Positions 8,940 to 17,440 are shown, numbered from the stretch's first letter. The stretch: 42,135 nt of DNA from GCA-002282575 sp964416645 (GCA_964416645.1 CAYQEZ010000011.1:1-42135), one strand, 5' to 3'. Program-made: numbers and translations. The notes: generated by a model from the letters alone, not told the origin.

Positions 8940-9581
8940 TTAAACTCCGTAAGCCTGACGATAAGCTTGCATAGCATCAACGTAATGACTGAGTGTTGGA
9001 TGGCTTTCTAGGTGCTTAATGAGATGTGCCATGGTGACAATAGGAATAACTGGAATGCCAAAACGATCTTCTACTTCTTGTACGCTTGATTTTTCTCCCA
9101 TACCTTTTTCCATACGGTCTAAGGCGATCACCACACCAGCTGGTGTTGCACCAGCTGCCTGAATAATTTCAATGGATTCACGAATCGCCGTGCCTGCGGT
9201 GATCACATCGTCGACAATTAAAATCTTACCTGCTAAGGGTGTACCAACAATGCTACCACCTTCACCGTGTGCTTTAGCTTCCTTGCGGTTAAAGCTGTAA
9301 GCTCTGTTTTGCTGATGGTGTTCCGATAACGCAATACTAGCCGACGCTACGAGCGGAATGCCTTTATAGGCTGGACCAAATAGTACATCATAGTCAACAC
9401 CACATTGAGCAATAGTGTGGGCGTAAAACTGTCCCAGTTTAGCGAGACTGCTACCTGAGTTAAATAAGCCAGCGTTAAAGAAATAAGGGCTGGTACGACC
9501 AGACTTTAGCGTGAATTCACCGAAACGTAATACATTGGTGCTGAGAATAAAGTCTATAAAATCATGTTGATAAGGGTGCAT
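8940..9581 (-). CDS. pyrE: Orotate phosphoribosyltransferase
   Basis: PyrE converts orotate and PRPP to orotidine 5'-phosphate in pyrimidine synthesis. The 213-residue protein shows the start FIDFILSTNVLRFGEFTLKSGR, the FGPAYKGIPL loop, RKEAKAHGEGG, and the PRPP-binding motif KILIVDDVITAGTA. All are typical of the short bacterial PyrE. It is divergent from folM with only ~86 bases between the start codons, so both promoters lie in that stretch. Confidence 0.96.
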   Translation of the reverse strand: MHPYQHDFIDFILSTNVLRFGEFTLKSGRTSPYFFNAGLFNSGSSLAKLGQFYAHTIAQCGVDYDVLFGPAYKGIPLVASASIALSEHHQQNRAYSFNRKEAKAHGEGGSIVGTPLAGKILIVDDVITAGTAIRESIEIIQAAGATPAGVVIALDRMEKGMGEKSSVQEVEDRFGIPVIPIVTMAHLIKHLESHPTLSHYVDAMQAYRQAYGV

Positions 9582-9667
9582 AATAAACCAAAGAGTAAAC
9601 GGAGTATGCTATTTATACGTCATATTGCGATAAAATGGAAGCCCAATGTCGGTTAAGGAGGGGGCGA

Positions 9668-10393
9668 ATGAAGGTTGGCGATAAGCCTTGTGTATTGGTG
9701 ACGGGAGCCAGTCGTCGCTTAGGAGCAAACTTAGTGAAGCACTGGATTCAATCGGGTTATCAGGTATTGGCCAGTTATCGCCATGAGAGTGAGACGGTGA
9801 GCGAATTACGCCAGCTGGGTGCGCAGATGTTGTGTGTCGATGTCGCTACTGAAGCTGGTGTAACGGAACTTATTGAAGCTGTGCGAGCACTCACCCCTTC
9901 TTTAAGGGGTATCGTACATAATGCTTCCATTTGGCATTCTGATGCTCAGTTAACACAGACACCAATACTGCTTGAAACAACTTATGCCTTACATCTCTTT
10001 TCGCCTTACCGACTGAATCAAGCGCTGCTGCCGTTATTACAAGCTCATTCTGGATTGAGTGATATTGTTTTTATCAGCGATGCCAGTTGTGATCAAGGTA
10101 AGGCAGACAAGGCGTTATACATTGCATCTAAAAGCGCCATGGAAAGTTTAATGCGCTCTCAAGCAGTTGCTTTTGCACCCAAGGTCAAGGTAAATGCCGT
10201 TGCACCAGGGCTGTTAGCCTTTCATGATACGGATGATGAAGATTATCGACAGATAAGATTGGCTCAAACGCTATTAGGTATTGAGCCAGGATTTCAACCG
10301 GTTATTGATGCCATTGATTATTTGTTTGCCAGTCCTTACACCACGGGGACACGCCTTGTGGTTGATGGTGGGTCAAGTTTGTTGCGGAATTAA
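9668..10393 (+). CDS. folM: FolM-type short-chain pteridine reductase (dihydromonapterin reductase)
   Basis: This is a short-chain dehydrogenase with nucleotide-binding TGASRRLGANL, LHNASIWHSD-type motif (IVHNAS), and catalytic YIASKSA. The Arg pair after TGAS and the segments KVKVNAVAPGLL and FHDTDDEDYRQ match FolM, which reduces dihydromonapterin and, weakly, dihydrofolate. The start at 9668 has AAGGAGGGGG directly upstream; an ATG at 9635 in the same frame has no such site. FolE2, another pterin enzyme, is encoded elsewhere in the window. Ordinary SDRs are an alternative but fit less well. Confidence 0.85.
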   Translation: MKVGDKPCVLVTGASRRLGANLVKHWIQSGYQVLASYRHESETVSELRQLGAQMLCVDVATEAGVTELIEAVRALTPSLRGIVHNASIWHSDAQLTQTPILLETTYALHLFSPYRLNQALLPLLQAHSGLSDIVFISDASCDQGKADKALYIASKSAMESLMRSQAVAFAPKVKVNAVAPGLLAFHDTDDEDYRQIRLAQTLLGIEPGFQPVIDAIDYLFASPYTTGTRLVVDGGSSLLRN

Positions 10394-10453
10394 GGGAGTT
10401 CTGAATGAATAATGCGTTTCAGCTCCAGTCCATTTACATTTTTCAGAGCATTC

Positions 10454-10927
10454 TTAATCTGTTAATGACTTAAATGGCGTGTTGAGTGGAAAGGGTGCTT
10501 GAATTTGATGGCCGTCTGCTAAGTCAATTAGCAGGGTTAATTGCCATTGCATTTCATCAATAGTGCAGAAAGATAAAATAGACTTTCCTTGCCATTCATT
10601 GGGCGCAGTTTGTGTTAAGCTCACGCGATTGTAACCCATATACATGTTGCTACCATTAATATCTAGCTGAACCCTTATCGCATCAACGCCTTGAATGTCG
10701 GCTGTGACATTGAGTGCTTTAGCAATGGGAATCGGTTGTGGGCTGATCGTTAACCTCACGCTGATTCCATTCTGCTCAATCACACAATCCCCCGTATGGA
10801 GTTGACAGTGACTTGGCATGGTTAGAATTCGGGTGTTGATTTGTGCTGTGGGTTGAATCCAGTACCAAGTCAAAGCGCTGATTAGAATTGCGAAGAAGGG
10901 AATAACAAAGAGTAACCATTTTTTCAT
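10454..10927 (-). CDS. Uncharacterised membrane-anchored protein after mutM
   Basis: The 157-residue protein has one N-terminal membrane helix (~4-24) and then a beta-rich extracytoplasmic domain with three Cys (CQLHTGDCVIEQ, FCTIDEM). I do not recognise a family with certainty; the layout of an anchor plus a small beta domain is reminiscent of FixH-like proteins, but that is a guess. Its start overlaps the mutM stop by four bases (ATGA), so it is translationally coupled to mutM. Confidence 0.6.
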   Translation of the reverse strand: MKKWLLFVIPFFAILISALTWYWIQPTAQINTRILTMPSHCQLHTGDCVIEQNGISVRLTISPQPIPIAKALNVTADIQGVDAIRVQLDINGSNMYMGYNRVSLTQTAPNEWQGKSILSFCTIDEMQWQLTLLIDLADGHQIQAPFPLNTPFKSLTD

Positions 10928-11754
10928 TGCTGTTTACCGATAGTAAAAGGCTGACACTGAGGACAATAATAACTGGAACGCTGAGCAATAGCTAACTTTT
11001 CAACGTGGGTGCCACAACAATGGCAAGGTTGTTTGGCACGTCCATAAACATTCAGTGTTTGAGCAAAATAGCCAGGTTGTCCATCTGGGTTCACGAAGTC
11101 TCTCAGTGTACTGCCCCCTTGCTCAATGGCTCGGGTCAGCGTTGCTTGAATGTGTTTGTGCAGTTGATTAATGTGGTGAGAAGTTAATTGATGACTGGGT
11201 GTGAGCGGGTGGATGCCCGCCAAAAAGAGCGATTCACAGGCGTAAATGTTGCCAATTCCCACAATAATTTCGTTATTCATTAGGCTGGTTTTGATCGGCG
11301 ATTTACGGTTGGCCAATTGAGACTCAAAATAATGCGTGCTGAAGGCTTCACTCAAAGGTTCAGGACCTAATTTATCTATCAGCGGATGAGTAATAAGACT
11401 GTCGGTCACAATGAGAAAACCAAAGCGACGAGGATCGTGATAGCGTAGCCATACCGAGCCAAATTCTAGCTGCCAATGATCGTGTTTACGCCACTCAGCT
11501 TCAGTTGAAACAATACGTAAGCTGCCCGACATGCCTAGGTGAATAATGAGGGTTGATGTATTGAATTTGAGTAACAAATATTTAGCACGTCGCTCAACCG
11601 ATACTAAGGCTTGTCCGATGAGGCTGTTGACCTGTGCGACAGGAATGGGATAACGCAATTTGGCTTGGCGTATGATGGCGTGCGTTAACATCTGCTGGTC
11701 AATATGCGGTGCAATGCCGCGTCGTGTGGTTTCAACTTCAGGTAATTCAGGCAT
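10924..11754 (-). CDS. mutM: Formamidopyrimidine-DNA glycosylase
   Basis: MutM removes 8-oxoguanine and other oxidised purines from DNA. The N-terminus MPELPEVETTRRGI carries the catalytic Pro after Met removal and the conserved Glu. RYHDPRRFG and IGNIYACESLF follow, and the C-terminus has the four-Cys zinc finger (CHCC...CPQC). Full length at 276 residues. Downstream, the small anchored protein overlaps it. Confidence 0.96.
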   Translation of the reverse strand: MPELPEVETTRRGIAPHIDQQMLTHAIIRQAKLRYPIPVAQVNSLIGQALVSVERRAKYLLLKFNTSTLIIHLGMSGSLRIVSTEAEWRKHDHWQLEFGSVWLRYHDPRRFGFLIVTDSLITHPLIDKLGPEPLSEAFSTHYFESQLANRKSPIKTSLMNNEIIVGIGNIYACESLFLAGIHPLTPSHQLTSHHINQLHKHIQATLTRAIEQGGSTLRDFVNPDGQPGYFAQTLNVYGRAKQPCHCCGTHVEKLAIAQRSSYYCPQCQPFTIGKQQ

Positions 11755-11823
11755 GGCAGGGTATCACAATTAAGAATTGGTTAATTGACATTATGTTAGC
11801 ACATTGAAAAATTGCCCATAAAC

Positions 11824-11849
11824 AAAAAGCCCGAACAAGTCGGGCTTTT
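11824..11849 (-). terminator. Rho-independent terminator after rpmG
   Basis: The arms AAAAGCCCGA and TCGGGCTTTT pair around a short loop. Read on the minus strand it ends in T-rich sequence just downstream of rpmG. It could also work on the other strand. Confidence 0.85.
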
Positions 11850-11867
11850 GCAGAAGAAGGCAAAAAA

Positions 11868-12035
11868 TTATTTAATTTTTGCTTCTTTAAACAGAACGTG
11901 TTTACGCGCTTTAGGATCGAACTTCATCATTTCGAGCTTTTCAGGCGTTGTACGTTTGTTTTTAGTCGTGGTGTAGAAGAAGCCTGTTTCAGCAGTAGAA
12001 ACCAATTTAATCTTTTCGCGGATTGACTTAGCCAT
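11868..12035 (-). CDS. rpmG: 50S ribosomal protein L33
   Basis: The 55-residue protein begins MAKSIREKIKLVSTAETG and contains FYTTTKNKR and ends KHVLFKEAKIK, a close match to proteobacterial L33. It is the cysteine-free (zinc-independent) form. It follows rpmB by 11 bases, the standard rpmB-rpmG operon. Confidence 0.97.
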   Translation of the reverse strand: MAKSIREKIKLVSTAETGFFYTTTKNKRTTPEKLEMMKFDPKARKHVLFKEAKIK

Positions 12036-12046
12036 TATCTAACTCC

Positions 12047-12283
12047 TTAGATGTTTTCGCCGTTAGCGCGTAGAGCACCAACCACAGCTTCGATACCCAA
12101 TTTGTCGATAGTACGCAAGCCATTTGCTGAAATACGTAAACGAACAAAACGTTGTTCTGACTCTAACCAAAAACGTTTGTTATGCAGGTTAGGCAAAAAA
12201 CGACGCTTAGTTTTGATGTTAGAGTGAGACACTTTGTTCCCAGTTACTGTGCCTTTGCCAGTAATTTGACATACACGTGCCAT
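12047..12283 (-). CDS. rpmB: 50S ribosomal protein L28
   Basis: The 78-residue L28 begins MARVCQITGKGTVTGNKVSH and contains KRRFLPNLHNKRFWLES. The start is at 12283; a longer frame reaching 12349 crosses the promoter and is not used. The gene is divergent from the carboxysome operon and is read from a near-consensus sigma-70 promoter. Confidence 0.97.
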   Translation of the reverse strand: MARVCQITGKGTVTGNKVSHSNIKTKRRFLPNLHNKRFWLESEQRFVRLRISANGLRTIDKLGIEAVVGALRANGENI

Positions 12284-12319
12284 GATGAATTCCTTATCGT
12301 CTAAAATGACAAAGATGAG

Positions 12320-12349
12320 ATTATAGCCAGTTATCTTTTTCTTTGTCAA
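12320..12349 (-). promoter_or_regulatory. Sigma-70 promoter of rpmB-rpmG
   Basis: On the minus strand a perfect -35 TTGACA (12344-12349) and a perfect -10 TATAAT (12320-12325) are separated by 18 bases, about 37 bases upstream of the rpmB start. Confidence 0.85.
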
Positions 12350-12365
12350 TAGGTGTTTATTAAAC

Positions 12366-12501
12366 AGTCCGAGTAGATTACAGAGTATTTGTCCGAGCTA
12401 ACTCATTTGGTGATTGATTTAGAGAGATTTTGTAAGCTTGACCTTAGGTAGGTGGATAGTGATGCCCGAAAAAATAATGAGTGAAGCCTGCTACTCGGAC
12501 T
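12366..12501. repeat. Long-range inverted repeat, possible structured RNA or small inverted-repeat element
   Basis: AGTCCGAGTAG at 12366-12376 pairs perfectly with CTACTCGGACT at 12491-12501. Four T follow on the plus strand. A further GTCCGAG copy lies at 12391-12397. The closed structure would be 136 nt long. Confidence 0.4.
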
Positions 12502-12796
12502 TTTCCTAGATGATGTTGTTTTTGTATGTGGTGTGCTTGGCTACTAATAGATGTAGGTTAAGTAGAGGTGATTGGAGGCAAGATTAAACTTACGCGAAAT
12601 CAATTAAAAAACGAAAAAGCCTACTGGTGTTCACACTTTGTCTGCGTTATAGTGGTCTTGATCCAATGACAGTAGCGCAACAAGCAATGCTTCGAGTGTA
12701 AATTATAGACAGTCATCTATGGTTTATATTTTAAATATTGATTTTTATTTATTGTGAAAACTGCGTTATAGTTAGCGGGTAAAGATCGGCAACGGT

Positions 12797-12818
12797 CTCA
12801 ATTTGATTGAGTTTTTTT
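12797..12818 (+). promoter_or_regulatory. Terminator-like hairpin in the cbbL leader
   Basis: CTCAAT (12797-12802) and ATTGAG (12806-12811) form a six-base stem with a three-base loop followed by seven T, ending 22 bases before the cbbL start. The stem is weak in GC, so complete termination is unlikely; attenuation is possible. Confidence 0.4.
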
Positions 12819-12840
12819 AACCTTAATTAAGGAGCCATCC

Positions 12841-14262
12841 ATGGCTGCAAAGAAGTATAACGCTGGTGTTAAAGAATACCGCCATACCTATTGGACTCCA
12901 GAGTACACTCCTCTGGATACCGACTTGTTGGCATGTTTCAAAATCGTTCCTCAACCAGGTGTTGACCGCGAAGAAGCGGCAGCAGCAGTTGCGGCAGAAT
13001 CTTCAACAGGTACTTGGACCACAGTTTGGACTGACCTGTTAACTGACATGGACTACTACAAAGGACGTTCTTACCGTATTGAAGATGTTCCAGGTGACGA
13101 TACAGCATTCTATGCGTTCATCGCATACCCAATCGACTTGTTCGAATCAGGTTCAGTAGTAAACGTATTCACTTCTTTAGTTGGTAACGTATTCGGTTTC
13201 AAAGCTGTTCGTTCACTACGTTTAGAAGACGTTCGTTTCCCAATCGCTTTCGTTAAAACTTGTGGTGGTCCTCCTGTTGGTATCCAAGTTGAGCGTGACA
13301 TGCTGAACAAATACGGTCGTCCATTGTTGGGTTGTACCATTAAACCTAAATTAGGTTTGTCTGCTAAAAACTACGGTCGCGCTGTTTATGAGTGCTTACG
13401 TGGTGGTCTCGACTTCACTAAAGACGACGAAAACGTTAACAGTCAACCATTCATGAACTGGAAACACCGCTTCGACTTCGTTATGGAAGCAATTAACAAA
13501 GCTGAAGCTGAAACTGGCGAGCGTAAAGGTCACTACCTAAACGTAACTGCTCCGTGTTCTGAGGAAATGATGCGTCGTGCAGAGTATGCTAAAGAAATTG
13601 GCGCGCCGATCATCATGCATGACTACATCACTGGTGGTTTCTCTGCTAACACTGCGTTGGCTAACTTCTGTCGTGAAAACGGTATCCTGTTACACATCCA
13701 CCGTGCAATGCATGCGGTATTAGACCGTAACCCACACCACGGTATCCACTTCCGCGTATTGACTAAGATCTTGCGTTTGTCTGGTGGTGACCAACTGCAT
13801 ACAGGTACTGTAGTAGGTAAGTTGGAAGGTGACCGTGCTGCTACTTTAGGTTGGATCGACTTGTTACGTGAGTCATTCATTCCTGAAGATCGTTCACGTG
13901 GTCTGTTCTTCGACCAAGATTGGGGTTCAATGCCTGGTGCATTCGCTGTTGCTTCTGGTGGTATTCACGTATGGCACATGCCAGCGTTGGTTAACATCTT
14001 CGGTGACGACTCAGTTCTTCAGTTCGGTGGTGGTACATTGGGTCACCCATGGGGTAACGCTGCTGGTGCAGCTGCTAACCGTGTGGCTTTGGAAGCTTGT
14101 ATTCAAGCTCGTAACGAAGGTCGTGAAGTTGAGAAAGAAGGTAAGGACGTTCTTACTGGTGCAGCGAAACACAGCCCAGAACTACGTATCGCAATGGAAA
14201 CTTGGAAAGAAATCAAGTTTGAATTCGATACAGTTGACAAACTTGACGTTGTTAACCGTTAA
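12841..14262 (+). CDS. cbbL: Rubisco large subunit, form IA (carboxysomal type)
   Basis: CbbL is the catalytic subunit that carboxylates ribulose 1,5-bisphosphate. The 473-residue protein shows the carbamylated-Lys motif GGLDFTKDDENVNSQPF, the loop-6 motif HTGTVVGKLEGD, and GGIHVWHMPAL. Its N-terminus (MAAKKYNAGVKEYR) and the downstream csoS2 place it with the alpha-carboxysome form IA enzymes. The ATG has AAGGAG upstream. cbbS follows after 27 bases. Strong codon preference and an abundant-protein style are evident through cbbL and cbbS. Confidence 0.98.
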   Translation: MAAKKYNAGVKEYRHTYWTPEYTPLDTDLLACFKIVPQPGVDREEAAAAVAAESSTGTWTTVWTDLLTDMDYYKGRSYRIEDVPGDDTAFYAFIAYPIDLFESGSVVNVFTSLVGNVFGFKAVRSLRLEDVRFPIAFVKTCGGPPVGIQVERDMLNKYGRPLLGCTIKPKLGLSAKNYGRAVYECLRGGLDFTKDDENVNSQPFMNWKHRFDFVMEAINKAEAETGERKGHYLNVTAPCSEEMMRRAEYAKEIGAPIIMHDYITGGFSANTALANFCRENGILLHIHRAMHAVLDRNPHHGIHFRVLTKILRLSGGDQLHTGTVVGKLEGDRAATLGWIDLLRESFIPEDRSRGLFFDQDWGSMPGAFAVASGGIHVWHMPALVNIFGDDSVLQFGGGTLGHPWGNAAGAAANRVALEACIQARNEGREVEKEGKDVLTGAAKHSPELRIAMETWKEIKFEFDTVDKLDVVNR

Positions 14263-14289
14263 TTGCGTTACTAGCAAGAGGAATTTTTA

Positions 14290-14619
14290 ATGGACATTCA
14301 AGCTTATAAAACAACGACCAAGTTGGAAACTTTTTCTTACTTGCCAGAAATGACCACTGAACAAGTCAAAAAGCAAATTGCTTACATGATTCGTCAAGGT
14401 TGGAATCCAGGTGTTGAACACACTGAAATCGACAACATGATGGGTGCTTACTGGTACATGTGGAAACTGCCAATGTTTGGTGAGCAATCAATTGACGCAG
14501 TTATGGCAGAACTAGAGTCTTGCCGTCGTGAGAACCCTGATCACCTGATCCGTGTTGTTGGTTACGACAACTACGCTCAGTGTCAAGGTTTGGCGTTCGT
14601 GGTTTACCGCGGTCGTTAA
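14290..14619 (+). CDS. cbbS: Rubisco small subunit, carboxysomal type
   Basis: The 109-residue protein has the usual small-subunit segments ETFSYLPEMTTEQVKKQI, WNPGVEHTE, YWYMWKLPMFG and VVGYDNYAQCQGLAFVVYR. It caps the CbbL octamer to make L8S8. AGAGGAA precedes the ATG. A stable stem-loop lies in the gap to csoS2. Confidence 0.98.
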   Translation: MDIQAYKTTTKLETFSYLPEMTTEQVKKQIAYMIRQGWNPGVEHTEIDNMMGAYWYMWKLPMFGEQSIDAVMAELESCRRENPDHLIRVVGYDNYAQCQGLAFVVYRGR

Positions 14620-14629
14620 TTCCGACGGT

Positions 14630-14666
14630 TTCAGTGGGCTGGTGTTAACTCATCAGCATCACTGAA
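14630..14666 (+). promoter_or_regulatory. Stem-loop between cbbS and csoS2
   Basis: TTCAGTG (14630-14636) pairs with CACTGAA (14660-14666), and inside them GCTGGTG pairs with CATCAGC (one G-U). No long T-run follows. Such a hairpin can stabilise the cbbLS transcript or lower read-through to csoS2, which fits the need for much more Rubisco than scaffold. Confidence 0.55.
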
Positions 14667-14698
14667 TTTCTGCTATTACTTATAGAGTGATTATCCTT

Positions 14699-17182
14699 AT
14701 GAATAGCGATATGAGCAGATCTAGCGGTAAAGCCATTGCCCAGATGCGTCGTGCGATGCTCTCGCAAACAGGTAAATCAGCCACTAATCTATCTTTGGCG
14801 TCGTTAAGACAAGCAGCATTGGCACACAAGCCAACTCAAATGAGTGTTGCATCAGAGTCTCAAGCGTCAAGCTACGAAACGACTAGCCAAAACGAAACCA
14901 TGAGTGTTCGTGAAGCGAATCGTTTACGCCGTCAGGCGATGAGTGTTGCTGGTAAAAAAGCTGCGAGTGCCGTTACTCAAACAGTAACGCGTACTGCAAG
15001 TGAGCGTGTCTTTTCAGCCGCTGAAAATACTGGTAGTTCAAACGATGTTTCAAACGCAATGACGATGCACGTTATTTCGTCTGAAAATCAATATCAATCT
15101 TTACCTGTTGCTCCGACTGGTCGTTCTATTGCGATGGCTCGCCGTCAAGCAATGGCTACTAGCGGTAAAACGGGTCAACAAAAGGTTGCGCAGGCCGCAA
15201 AAATTGCTATGTCAAACCCGAACCAAGACTTTGCTGCTGTATTGGAGCAGGGACTCACTGGTCGTCAGTTGGCCATGCACCGTCGTGCGATGATGGCATC
15301 TCAAGGTGCTGACAAAACGCACAAGAGCGGTGGTGTTCGCCCAACTGGTAAAGTGCGCCCAAAGACGTTACCCACCAAGGTTGAATTCACGCAGACATTG
15401 AGTGGGAAAACGGTTTCTGGTTCTTCAGTTGATACCAATAAGTCGAGCGTGACGGGTGCTGAACGTGGCGAATGCCGTGGAGTGACGGGCACAGAATATC
15501 TGAGCAACGATCATTTTTCACGTGTTTGCGATACTAAGCCTCAAGCTAACCCATCCAAGGTTTCTAGCATGACCACCTTGTCTAACAAGACAGTTACTGG
15601 TGTAGACGCTTCAGTTTCCTCTAAGGTTACTGGTGCCGAATCTGGTGCTTGCCGTGCCATTACTGGCAGTGAGTACTGGGGTGCAGAACATTATAAAACT
15701 CAAAGCTGTAACACAACGCCAGCTGCCCGTCCCGCTAAAGTTAGCGAGTTGAATAGCTGTAGCGCAAAACAAGTGGTTACAGGTACCGATGTAGCACAGG
15801 GTTCACGTGTTACTGGTGGTGATTCAGGCATGAGCCGTTCTATTACGGGTTCTTGCTATGTGGATCAACGTCAGGCAGCAAAAGTACCACCAAGCAAAGT
15901 AGAGCAATCTCACACCGCTCGTGGTTCTAGTGTAACTGGCTCATTAGCAACACGTTCGTCTACGATGACTGGCGGTGAAGCGGGCGCTTGTCGTTCGGTC
16001 ACAGGCAGTGAATATTTGACGAGCGAAGACTTCAGTGCTTGTGGTGTCAACAAATTTGTTGGTAACGCAGACAAGGTTGTTGCTGGTAGCAGTGCGAAAG
16101 GTATGACCGTCACTGGGCAATTGCTCGATGACACAGCAGGCCGCGTCACTGGTAATGAAATTCGCAAGAATGAGCGTGTAACGGGTAACCAATACCACGA
16201 TCGTCAACTGGCGAGCTTCAGTGCCCGTAATGGGTCTTCTATCAAGCGATTGAATGCAAGCTTGATTAAAGGTGTGGATGCACAGCAGGAGTCTTCTGGC
16301 TTCCCAAAGGCTGAAGGTGATGGACAGAACAGCATGCTGTCTGTCACCGGTCATTCATATGCTGGAAATCAAGCTGTAACAGGAAATCGCAAGGGCCTGT
16401 GCCAAGTACTGACAGGCGATGCGCCAGAAGTAACCGATTTAATGACAGCTTACTGTCAGACAAATCCGTTGCCAGTGGTGAGTAGCAAGCCGGTATCTGG
16501 TGACCTGCCATTGAATAATCAACGTATGACAGGCAACGATCGCGGTATTTGCGATGGTGGCATTGTTACAGGTGGTTATCAGGCAGATACCCTAGTCGAT
16601 TGTGCACGCCCGAGTGTGCAATCACAGCAAGCAGCGATGCCGTATGCATCTTTAGAGCGCAATAACCGATTAACGGGTAATGCATCTTGGGATGATGGTA
16701 TCGTAACGGGAACACGAGGCTTCGATCGCCGCTCTGCTCCAGTTCGACAATTTATGAATGTTTCCATGGCGCAAACCATGAAACAGGTCAAAACGGTCGC
16801 GCAACCTGCGAAGGTGGAAGCAGAGCAGATGCAAGCAGCACTGGTGCAAATGGTTCAACCAGCAGTGGCTGAACAAGTTGTGAATCAAGTAGTGCCTGCG
16901 GTATTACCTCGACTTACTGGTGACGGTAGTCAACAAGGGTTTAAAGTGTCAGGGGATGCTTGGGCTAATTCTCGTCACGTTACGGGTACGGAAGGTTTTT
17001 CAAGCCGAGGTCGTAACCTAACGGAGCGTGGACAGCACAACAACTGGGTTGTAGGAGCTTCGGTGTACAAGGATGTACCAAAGCAAGAAGAGCGTCAATC
17101 TTCAGTGAAGATTACGGGCTCTTCGGGCAATGGTATTAGTAAAGGCGCGGCAATCACCTATTCAGGTGGTGCGAGAGGCTAA
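14699..17182 (+). CDS. csoS2: Carboxysome scaffold protein CsoS2
   Basis: CsoS2 is the disordered scaffold that links Rubisco to the alpha-carboxysome shell. The N-terminal region has four Rubisco-binding helical repeats of the form GRxxAxxRRxAMxxxGK, at ~9-27, ~67-90, ~139-162 and ~187-206. The middle region (~220-540) has about five VTG repeats with paired Cys and VTGxEY-type ends. The C-terminal region (~545-827) has further VTG/ITG units and ends KGAAITYSGGARG, the conserved shell-binding end. Length 827 is near that of the full-length form. The ATG at 14699 is chosen; a GTG at 14687 and an ATG at 14711 are alternatives. I found no obvious slippery heptamer of the kind used for frameshifting in Halothiobacillus csoS2. 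Confidence 0.96.
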   Translation: MNSDMSRSSGKAIAQMRRAMLSQTGKSATNLSLASLRQAALAHKPTQMSVASESQASSYETTSQNETMSVREANRLRRQAMSVAGKKAASAVTQTVTRTASERVFSAAENTGSSNDVSNAMTMHVISSENQYQSLPVAPTGRSIAMARRQAMATSGKTGQQKVAQAAKIAMSNPNQDFAAVLEQGLTGRQLAMHRRAMMASQGADKTHKSGGVRPTGKVRPKTLPTKVEFTQTLSGKTVSGSSVDTNKSSVTGAERGECRGVTGTEYLSNDHFSRVCDTKPQANPSKVSSMTTLSNKTVTGVDASVSSKVTGAESGACRAITGSEYWGAEHYKTQSCNTTPAARPAKVSELNSCSAKQVVTGTDVAQGSRVTGGDSGMSRSITGSCYVDQRQAAKVPPSKVEQSHTARGSSVTGSLATRSSTMTGGEAGACRSVTGSEYLTSEDFSACGVNKFVGNADKVVAGSSAKGMTVTGQLLDDTAGRVTGNEIRKNERVTGNQYHDRQLASFSARNGSSIKRLNASLIKGVDAQQESSGFPKAEGDGQNSMLSVTGHSYAGNQAVTGNRKGLCQVLTGDAPEVTDLMTAYCQTNPLPVVSSKPVSGDLPLNNQRMTGNDRGICDGGIVTGGYQADTLVDCARPSVQSQQAAMPYASLERNNRLTGNASWDDGIVTGTRGFDRRSAPVRQFMNVSMAQTMKQVKTVAQPAKVEAEQMQAALVQMVQPAVAEQVVNQVVPAVLPRLTGDGSQQGFKVSGDAWANSRHVTGTEGFSSRGRNLTERGQHNNWVVGASVYKDVPKQEERQSSVKITGSSGNGISKGAAITYSGGARG

Positions 17183-17194
17183 TGGAGCAACATC

Positions 17195-17440
17195 ATGCGT
17201 ATTATGCAAGTTGAAAAAACATTAGTTTCCACCAATCGTATTGCAGAGTTTGGACACAAGCCGCTATTAGTGGTGCGTGAAAAAAGTGGCGCACGTAGTG
17301 TGGCTGTTGATTCGATTGGTTGTATGCCGGGTGATTGGGTTATTTGTTTAGGTTCGGGGGCAGCGCGTGAAGCGGCTGGCGCTAAGGACTATCCAAGTGA
17401 TCTGACCATTGTGGGCATTATTGACCACTGGGAGGAGTAA
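17195..17440 (+). CDS. csoS4A: Carboxysome shell vertex protein CsoS4A
   Basis: The 81-residue BMC-P pentamer protein begins MRIMQVEKTLVSTNRI and carries GCMPGDWVICLGSGAAREAAG and ends TIVGIIDHWEE. Pentamers of this family close the vertices of the shell. It starts only 12 bases after the csoS2 stop, with GGAG upstream. In standard alpha-carboxysome operons csoSCA lies between these two genes, and here it does not. Confidence 0.95.
   Translation: MRIMQVEKTLVSTNRIAEFGHKPLLVVREKSGARSVAVDSIGCMPGDWVICLGSGAAREAAGAKDYPSDLTIVGIIDHWEE

Larger units (their letters stand above)
12350..12840. other. 490-base intergenic region upstream of the carboxysome operon
   Basis: No credible gene is present. It holds an 11-base inverted repeat spaced by 114 bases (12366-12501), a 12-base direct repeat CTGCGTTATAGT (12642-12653 and 12761-12772), an AT-rich block (~12720-12760) where CbbR sites could lie, a terminator-like hairpin (12797-12818) and the AAGGAG ribosome site of cbbL (~12829). 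The cbb promoter must be here, but I see no consensus -35/-10 pair. TATAGT within each direct repeat is a possible -10. Confidence 0.6.

Noticed and set aside
12720..12780. A specific CbbR box in the AT-rich block before cbbL
   Set aside because: TNA-N7-TNA matches occur by chance many times in such AT-rich DNA; no single site stands out.
13110..13880. Minus-strand open frames within cbbL
   Set aside because: They are shadows of the highly biased cbbL codons and have no ribosome sites or recognisable products.
14699..17182. Programmed frameshift in csoS2 as known from Halothiobacillus
   Set aside because: I looked near the end of the middle region (~16200-16330) and found no in-frame slippery heptamer; only a closer computed scan could exclude it.
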